Shown here one piece after another: positions 57,779 to 64,000 of a DNA stretch of 64,000 nt. How positions within the stretch are numbered: the stretch's first letter is position 1; each line of letters begins with the position of its first letter. The notes beneath the pieces were generated by a model. It was not told where the DNA came from. It was given only the letters and a program-made list of their open reading frames with translations, and did not search any database. Source of the stretch: Hemerocallis citrina (Eukaryota > Streptophyta > Magnoliopsida > Asparagales > Asphodelaceae); contig CM030362.1 of the NCBI GenBank assembly GCA_017893485.1, positions 178,374,166-178,438,165 of the forward strand, written 5' to 3'. The position numbers and the translations under genes were made by a program.

Positions 57779-57944
57779 TTAATTTTAAAAGGAGGGGGTA
57801 TTTTAGGTAGTTCGGTTTATTTTTTATATAGTCATCACGAACCAACAGAGTCAAAACTGATTCATAGGAGAGATCGAGAAGAGACTTAACATAAAAAGTT
57901 AACGAAATGTTGGGAGGGGAGGGGAGGTTATATTTTACCCAATA

Positions 57945-59123
57945 CTATCAATCTGCACTGCGATGCACGTCTTAAGAAATTATTTTTTTAATGTAAATAC
58001 TACTACGTAATCTGACATTGAACCTGAGAACTCCTTTTATCCGTCTCAAATCCTTACCATACTTTTTACAATTATCCCTAGTGTCACTACCTTTTATTTT
58101 ATATGAGTGACACTTTTGTAAAAAATTATGTTGTAAATAAATTAACTGTGAGGGTATTATGGTAACTGACAACAGTTGACTAAATGGATGGTTAATATAA
58201 CTTTCACTTAAAAATGAGTGGTTGAGATTAGATGGTTGATTGTCTAAAATTTCAATTTGTATATAAATGACACAACCCCAATTCTCCCATTATAATATTA
58301 GAGATTAGAGATATAAAGTAGAAGTTATGATGAAAAATATGGAACATTTTGGTAAGCTTTTTTTTCATATCCACACAATCTTTACTATTTCCATATTCTC
58401 ACCCGAATTCTTCACATTTCCATATTCCATCATCAAAATATTGTAATGATTCCAAAAAACCATTTAACATTAATTTTTCAGTTAACTGTGCGAAATATAC
58501 TTTGAATATTCTTCTTATTAGATATAAACTCCATAAGAATGTATTTTAATTCTCAAACTAACCACAATTCAACAATCTTCTTCATTTAAATATCTTCTTT
58601 TATCTTCTATCATCTTCTTGAATTCCTTTACCATTGTCATAGTAATATCTTCTCTCTCAACTATACAACTATAACCTAACTCATCTTCTCCATCTCCTCT
58701 TAAAAGAACAAGTATAATGTACGTGCGATGCACGCCTACTAAAAGTATAGTCATTAAATTAAATGGATATATATTGAATAAAAAAATAGTTTATATTTGA
58801 ATGTTTTGATTTGGGTGACACATGCGGTACACGTATATCTTGTTGGATTTAGTTTGGATGTGTATTGCACGGGTTTGTTTAGTTACAAAGTTAGGGTTTG
58901 TTTGGTTACAAACCCCAACCCTCCCATTAAAATTGTAAAGATTATATATTAGATAGATAACAATTTACACGTGTGATGCACATTTAATATATTTTTTAAA
59001 AAAAATTGACGTAGTAAGGGCTCGAACTTGAGACCTACTTCATATTAGTTATGCACGTGTAATGCACGCGTTGATAGATTTACAAATGACACTAAGGCCT
59101 TCTACCATTATAATATTAGAGAT
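57945..59123 (-). mobile_element. Cluster of three short Helitron-like modules
   Basis: On the minus strand TCTCTAATATTATAATGGGAG at 58,304, a diverged form at about 58,955, and TCTAATATTATAATGGTAGA at 59,121 each resemble a plant Helitron 5' start. Hairpin-type GTGCGATGCAC motifs occur at 57,953, 58,723, 58,970 and 59,052, as near Helitron 3' ends. The modules are about 350, 235 and 150 bp. No RepHel coding sequence. Exact CTRR ends are not clear, so this is tentative. Confidence 0.4.
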
Positions 59124-59387
59124 GAATTTTTAGTAAATACCATAATTTAACTTTTTAGCCTTCAATTTGTCACAAAAAATTTGAAAGAAAATAAGAACCC
59201 AAAAATAATTGTTGAGAATAACTTTAAAAAAATATTATATAATGGTTATTGTTGCTGCTTATTTTGGTGTGAGAACAAATGGATAGTGAGTATATTTTTG
59301 AAGGAAACTACTAAAGATCTGATATTTGATCGTTGCCGTGAAAAGTGATTAGAGCTCCTGAGAGTGGATCTGGAACATCGATTGAAC

Positions 59388-59850
59388 ACCCACTACTAGA
59401 AATGTGCAGACTAGCGATGAAAAGTTGCGACGAAAAAATAATAATTGCGACGAATAAAAGTGGCTGCAAAGCCTTGAAATTATCGTCGCTATTTGACCCG
59501 TTGCAACTTATGACAATTTTATTAGCCAAAACGGTCGCAAATTGCTACGTTGTAGACTTCATGTCTCAATATTTTCTTTTTTTTTTAAAACTTAAAATTT
59601 GAAAATAAAAATGAGGAAAATAATTTTAAAAATATTAATATAGTGACGATTTTATTTGTACTTTGCGATGCAAAGCATGTGACAAAAAAATTTTGTTGCA
59701 AATTCTTTGCAATGAAATTTTTTTTTTCTCGCAAACTATTGCGACAAAAAAAATTCAATTACGTCGCAGTTTATTTTGCGTAAAAATTTAGAAGCGCCGC
59801 AAATTTTCTTTTCGTAGCTGCGACGTATTTCTAAAACTGTTGCATGTAGT
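59388..59850 (+). mobile_element. One end of a second CACTA element
   Basis: Begins CACTACTAGAAATGTGC, the commonest plant CACTA terminus, followed by subterminal motifs of the ttgcgacga or tcgcaa type in both orientations to about 59,835. No TAGTAGTG partner was seen in the rest of the window, so the other end is beyond the edge or lost. Confidence 0.6.
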
Positions 59851-62660
59851 TTTTCAATTACCCTCCCCTTTAATTGTTTTGTTCCCTTTTTAAGGTACCT
59901 ATGCAACATCACAATTCCAATAAACTCCAAGTTGAACAGATACAATCCCATAAAACTAATTACAACACAATTCCAAGAAAAAGAAATTCTAATTTCATTA
60001 CAATCATCATCCATCATGAACTCCAAAATTCAAAATATGTCCAAAATCATCATCCATAACTAGAGTAATAAAATCCAAATGCAACTAGTGTAGCAAAATA
60101 TAAAGTAATGAACTTTAAAACATTCCAAAATATGAAGTATTCAACTTCAAATCATTCCAAAATATGAAGTCCATAGATAGAAGTTAGAAGCGCCGAGATC
60201 AATTCGGTTTTCAATGCCTACATAAATAGCACCACCACCGTCACAACATTGGAGTTCTTTAAAGCTATTCTGACTATCATGATTGCATCATGTAGCCTCC
60301 TTCTAGCCTCTTCAATGAACTACGGAAAGAAATATGTGAAATAGGGTATCAACTATTAGAATTTAAAAATAAAAAAAAACAGTAGTCAGAGGATAGACAA
60401 TTCACACTCCACCACCACGGAGAATGCTTCCCATCTATGAATTGACAAGTTAATTGAGCAATTACTTACACTGAAAGCATGAATATTGCTACGACAGTTA
60501 TTTATTTATTTAGTTATATCGACATATGCATAAAAGACGCGTCTAATTATGTAATGTTAGGGCCATTTTCTGCCAAATGACCTTGATCTGCTGCAGTATG
60601 AATTTCATTAATAATCAAACAGAACTTACAGTTGAATTGAAATTACAATAACTAGGAATTTGATATAAGTTGCAAACACCAAGATCATGCTCAATGGTGT
60701 CGAGTACACGAATTACATATAGAACACAGGGGTAAGGTAAAGACGAGAGAAGTGTCCTGCATTCATTCAAAATATGACTGACCTGCTAAGGAACTGGAGT
60801 AGAGAATTAAAGAAATTCACTACTTAAAATCACCACAGTGAGTCAAACTAGTGTTCAACAATAGGATTATTATTGAACTGAATTTGCACCCTGCTATTTC
60901 AAGATAGAATTACATTTGGAAAATCTATGATTCTTCTTGTTATGCTCTGTATTGAAGAGAGGATGTGTCTGACATAATGAAGACTTAGGCTAAAAGATCA
61001 TTTTTTGTTTTACATATACATTTTAAAGCAAGTCAAATGTGTCTAAATGTAGCTCACAAGTGACCAGGGCTCTCCAAACAACTTCGCTTCTATACTCGTG
61101 CGATGCAAAAATTTATAGTCCTCAATCTCGTCATACTCCACCTAAGAGAGGTTTGTTATATTGTCAAATAATTCGGTTTTGAATATCACAGTCACAGTAT
61201 ACTTGCTAAATTTGTTCCAAGGATATTGTATCGACTTTGTCCCATTATGAATAGATGAGAAACATGGACATGTTTGTGGCTTACTTTTCTCATTAAAATG
61301 AAAAAACCCATAGGTTATAGTAATTATTTATGGGTTTTCTTTTACTTCTGTCATTTCTAGTTTCTAAGGAACTATATTTGCTTGTTTGGCATCTTTCTTA
61401 CAGACACTGGTATTGCTACTTCGAAGGACTGGGGAATCAGTATGATGGATGAAAATGGCTACAAATGTTGCTTGGGTAAAGAGGGGAGGTCATTGCAGTG
61501 ATGGATAGAATTGGAACTAACTGTATGTTTCTATACCTTTGTTTAATCGTACTTATAAAACATTATTTGTTAGTTCATATAAACTTTGAAATTACGCTTT
61601 CCCATGTAATGCACACAATAAATCTACACATAAGCTTTGTTTGCTAACTTCATCTGTCTCGCTCCACTCATGTATTACTTCATTTATTTATGTCTACATC
61701 TTTCTTTAAACAACAAACAATCCAATACCCTAAATAACTTTATCTCTTGCTCTCAGATTAGATAGAGATTAAGATACCCAATTCATAAATCCATGTAATC
61801 AAAGTGCAAAGATCAAAAGAAAGCACCTCTTGTATAAATCAAATTAAACAATAATGAACACAAGCAACTTGATCTGAATGCAACAAAAGAAATACCTGAA
61901 GTTAACATACCTAAACATAATTTTTTTTACATAACTCAAAGCAATTCTTTCAAATAAAATAATTCTAAATATTTAACATACATAAACATAAGCAACATGA
62001 TATGAATTTGCTAAACTAATCAATTGTTTATCAGCTTTGAGAAAATCAATAAGGCCATGATACATTTAAGTGACAAACCAAGTCATAATTTCCTTCTCTT
62101 CTAGGCTCAAACAATCTCTACGTCCACAGTTTATGCCTGGAAACACACTGTAACTGTTCTGATATAAATAAATATTATGAAGAGGGAGAAAAGGTGGGCT
62201 TCCTACATTGCCACAGAAGTAACATTGAACTTCCACCCAGTCAATAAACTCTCCCATTATACACTTGTCCTTACGAAATCAGATATATGCTTATCCTTGT
62301 GTACCTATTAGAATTTGAGAAATCATATATATTTAAGATGAGATAGTTTTTGTAAGTAATTAATCTATATTGTTAGGGTATGCAACCAAACTAAATGGGA
62401 GATGAAGAAATTTTTTTACAGAGACATAAAACTTTACTTCAGTCCAATAATAACCAAGAGGTTCTTCTAATTGTTCACATTAAGAAAGGCAACGATTAGG
62501 GTAAATAATATTCAGGAAAACTGGTACTAGGAAACCATTATGCAATATATGATCGGTGAAAAATAAAGCACAAATTATACATATATAATTATAAAAACTA
62601 AGAAATTTGATACACACCTAAATAGAGAAAGTGAAGATGAAGAGTGAAATGTATCAGTTG
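59851..62660. other. AT-rich region without recognisable genes
   Basis: Short ORFs only (for example 62,066-62,257 minus, with two Cys pairs but no family I know). It may be the interior of the CACTA element that begins at 59,388, but no transposase motif was read. Some stretches (60,200-60,330; 61,390-61,500) are less AT-rich and could be gene relics. Confidence 0.4.
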
Positions 62661-62948
62661 TGATGTAAATAGTGGCAGTCTAGGGACTTATGTGTAAGAG
62701 TGTTATATACATTGTAAGCACGTGTAATAGAATCTTATAAATAGAAGGGGATAGCTCAGTTATGAGCTATGTCTGAATTGAGATTAATTCCATCTTCTCT
62801 GTTGTTCTTCCTCTTCCTTCTTGATTTCACTGAGCTCTAGGATTCCTTCTCTCTAATCCTAGCTCTCTTCTTCCTCGTTCCCTCTCTAATTCACCGTTCT
62901 TAAGTTCTATTTGAGTTCTTTAATGGCGATGCGAAATTGAGCGCATCA
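62661..62948 (+). mobile_element. Short 5' LTR (288 bp) of a gene-carrying LTR element
   Basis: Begins TGATGTAAATAG and ends GAGCGCATCA (TGATG/CATCA inverted termini). It contains a TATA box (TATAAATA, 62,736-62,743) and a pyrimidine-rich leader, and is followed after two bases by a primer binding site. The 3' LTR would lie beyond the window, so the LTR assignment rests on termini, promoter and primer site. Confidence 0.7.
62736..62743 (+). promoter_or_regulatory. TATA box of the short LTR
   Basis: TATAAATA within aatcttataaatagaagg, 75 bases into the LTR, well placed to drive the ORF at 63,013. Confidence 0.6.
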
Positions 62949-62950
62949 AT

Positions 62951-62962
62951 TGGTATGAGAGC
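62951..62962 (+). other. Primer binding site of the short-LTR element
   Basis: TGGTATGAGAGC lies two bases after the LTR. It matches the initiator Met tRNA site (TGGTATCAGAGC) with one change. Confidence 0.7.
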
Positions 62963-63012
62963 AGTTCGATCTACCGTCCAATTTCGCCGACAACGAAGAA
63001 TCCCATCAAGAA

Positions 63013-64000
63013 ATGGCAGGAGCGAGTACCTTGGGAGATTTAGGCGCAATTCCTAGAGATGAAGAACATCTTCAACATCAGTTCTTCAACAATCAAATTG
63101 GGGATCATCTTCAAGAAGTTGCCACTCCATTTTCGGCGATTCTTGCACAGTTGCAGCATCTAACTCATCAAATTGAGAAATTGGTTGCTTCATCAACACC
63201 AATTCAAGAATCCATGGAGGAGAATCCGCCGTTCAAATCCATTTGTAAGCATATTCCTAACCCTAATCTTGATCGATTTCCCATGGAAGAGTATGAATGT
63301 AATATTTGTTTCGCTGATTGTTCCTATAAACGATACAAGAGCAACAAAGTATTCGATTGTGATATATGTCCTAGTTGTTTCTCTAGTGGAAGATTAAAAT
63401 TTGGTTTGACACCACTATACTTCATTTGTATAGAATATGTTGATGGTTATAGTTTGGCTGATGAAGATAAGAAAAAAGATCATAATAATGTGTATAGGAC
63501 TGCTTCTGGATCAAGAAGTGGGAAATACAGTGAAGAAAATGGAAGCAAAATGAAGAATGATAATTACAAGCAAGGTAATGCTGAAGAAGACTCCGAGGAT
63601 GAAGATAATAAGTTTTTTCGTGAACAATTTCCAAAGGAAGTGCAAGATATAACAATTAGAGAAGATAAAGTTCAAAACCATAGTGACAAGATTATGGAAA
63701 CAAGAGCAGTGGATACAAGAGGAGTTGCAAAGAAGATTGCCACAACTGGGTATGGAGTTTTTGCTATGGACTATCCTAGATTTGGTCTTTCAGAAGGTCT
63801 TCATGGGTGTATACCAAGCTTTGATATTTTTGTTCAAGATGTATCTGAGCATTTCTTCAAGGTTAAAGGAAACCCAGTGTACCAAGTTCTTCAAAATTTC
63901 CTCTTTGGGCAATCCATGGGTGGAGTTATTGCTTTAAAGGCTCATTTTGAGCAATTTGGTCAGTGGGATGAAGCAGTGCTAGGTGTTGCTAAAATTCGTC
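63013..64000 (+). CDS. Chimeric ORF: SWI3-like zinc-finger segment plus alpha/beta hydrolase (partial)
   Basis: The first ATG after the primer site opens a frame of 329 codons with no stop to the window edge. Residues 1-85 are a helical leader (HLQEVATPFSAILAQLQHL). Residues 94-125 hold a Cys-rich finger: C96, C99, C103, C116, C119, C122, with ADCS.KRY and a FDCDICPSCF motif close to the ZZ-type finger of plant SWI3 chromatin-remodelling subunits. Residues 126-235 are acidic and Lys-rich. Residues 238-329 resemble plant monoacylglycerol lipase or caffeoylshikimate esterase: GYGVFAMDYPRFGLSEGLHG and GQSMGG (299-304, nucleophile Ser301). The fold's N-terminal strands, with the usual HGXG oxyanion motif, appear to be absent. 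Likely exons captured from two genes into one element. Function unknown. Confidence 0.65.
   Translation, partial: MAGASTLGDLGAIPRDEEHLQHQFFNNQIGDHLQEVATPFSAILAQLQHLTHQIEKLVASSTPIQESMEENPPFKSICKHIPNPNLDRFPMEEYECNICFADCSYKRYKSNKVFDCDICPSCFSSGRLKFGLTPLYFICIEYVDGYSLADEDKKKDHNNVYRTASGSRSGKYSEENGSKMKNDNYKQGNAEEDSEDEDNKFFREQFPKEVQDITIREDKVQNHSDKIMETRAVDTRGVAKKIATTGYGVFAMDYPRFGLSEGLHGCIPSFDIFVQDVSEHFFKVKGNPVYQVLQNFLFGQSMGGVIALKAHFEQFGQWDEAVLGVAKIR

Noticed and set aside
62066..62257. 63-codon minus-strand ORF with two Cys pairs
   Set aside because: Too short, with no flanking exons, promoter or recognisable domain.

Overview
This window is repeat-dominated nuclear DNA from a flowering plant, probably a eudicot. 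The evidence is Ty3/gypsy chromovirus and Tat retrotransposons, CACTA, PIF/Harbinger and Mutator-like DNA transposons, plant mobile domain fragments, a plastid-DNA insert and GT-AG introns. I see no intact ordinary host gene. Nearly all coding sequence is decayed transposon sequence. The two open exceptions are gene pieces carried by transposons: a B3-domain gene inside a CACTA element, and a chimeric ORF inside an LTR element at the right edge.

Left part (1-31,250). A minus-strand Tekay/Del-type chromovirus (1-6,324) runs LTR, chromodomain, integrase, RNase H, RT, protease, gag. Its gag is truncated against a foreign LTR fragment (6,323-7,391). A plus-strand Tat-lineage element follows (5' LTR 7,613-8,179, gag to 9,913, pol from 25,136 to about 28,850, a 72-bp tandem repeat, and an antisense ORF to about 31,250). 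It is split by a 15.2-kb tandem chromovirus array (9,914-25,135) with the order LTR-internal-LTR-internal-truncated LTR, flanked by a nearly matching 5-bp target duplication. The two internal regions share the same premature stops.

Middle (31,250-42,713). Here lie a decayed PIF/Harbinger transposase (32,379-33,655), a plastid DNA insert with a tRNA-Val 3' piece (34,500-35,090), a 3.56-kb solo LTR (35,388-38,948), and a plant-mobile-domain pseudogene abutting a Mutator-like transposase N-terminus (39,924-42,510).

Right-centre (42,711-57,781) is a clean nest of transposons, each level with its own target duplication. A deleted PIF/Harbinger element (TTA) holds a solo LTR (CAAAA). That LTR holds a 7.3-kb non-autonomous CACTA element (AGG), a 609-bp MITE (TAA) and a LINE 3' fragment. 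The CACTA element contains a 393-bp tandem array and an almost perfect 571-bp inverted repeat. Each arm is a complete two-exon B3/REM-like gene, so read-through transcription would give a long hairpin RNA.

Right end (57,782-64,000). Short Helitron-like modules and one end of a second CACTA element are followed by about 2.8 kb with nothing recognisable. Last comes a short LTR (62,661-62,948) with a primer binding site and an uninterrupted ORF from 63,013 to the window edge. That ORF joins a SWI3-like zinc-finger segment to part of a monoacylglycerol-lipase/caffeoylshikimate-esterase-like alpha/beta hydrolase. The B3 hairpin and this chimeric ORF are the two most interesting objects. All family assignments are from reading the sequence, without database searches.
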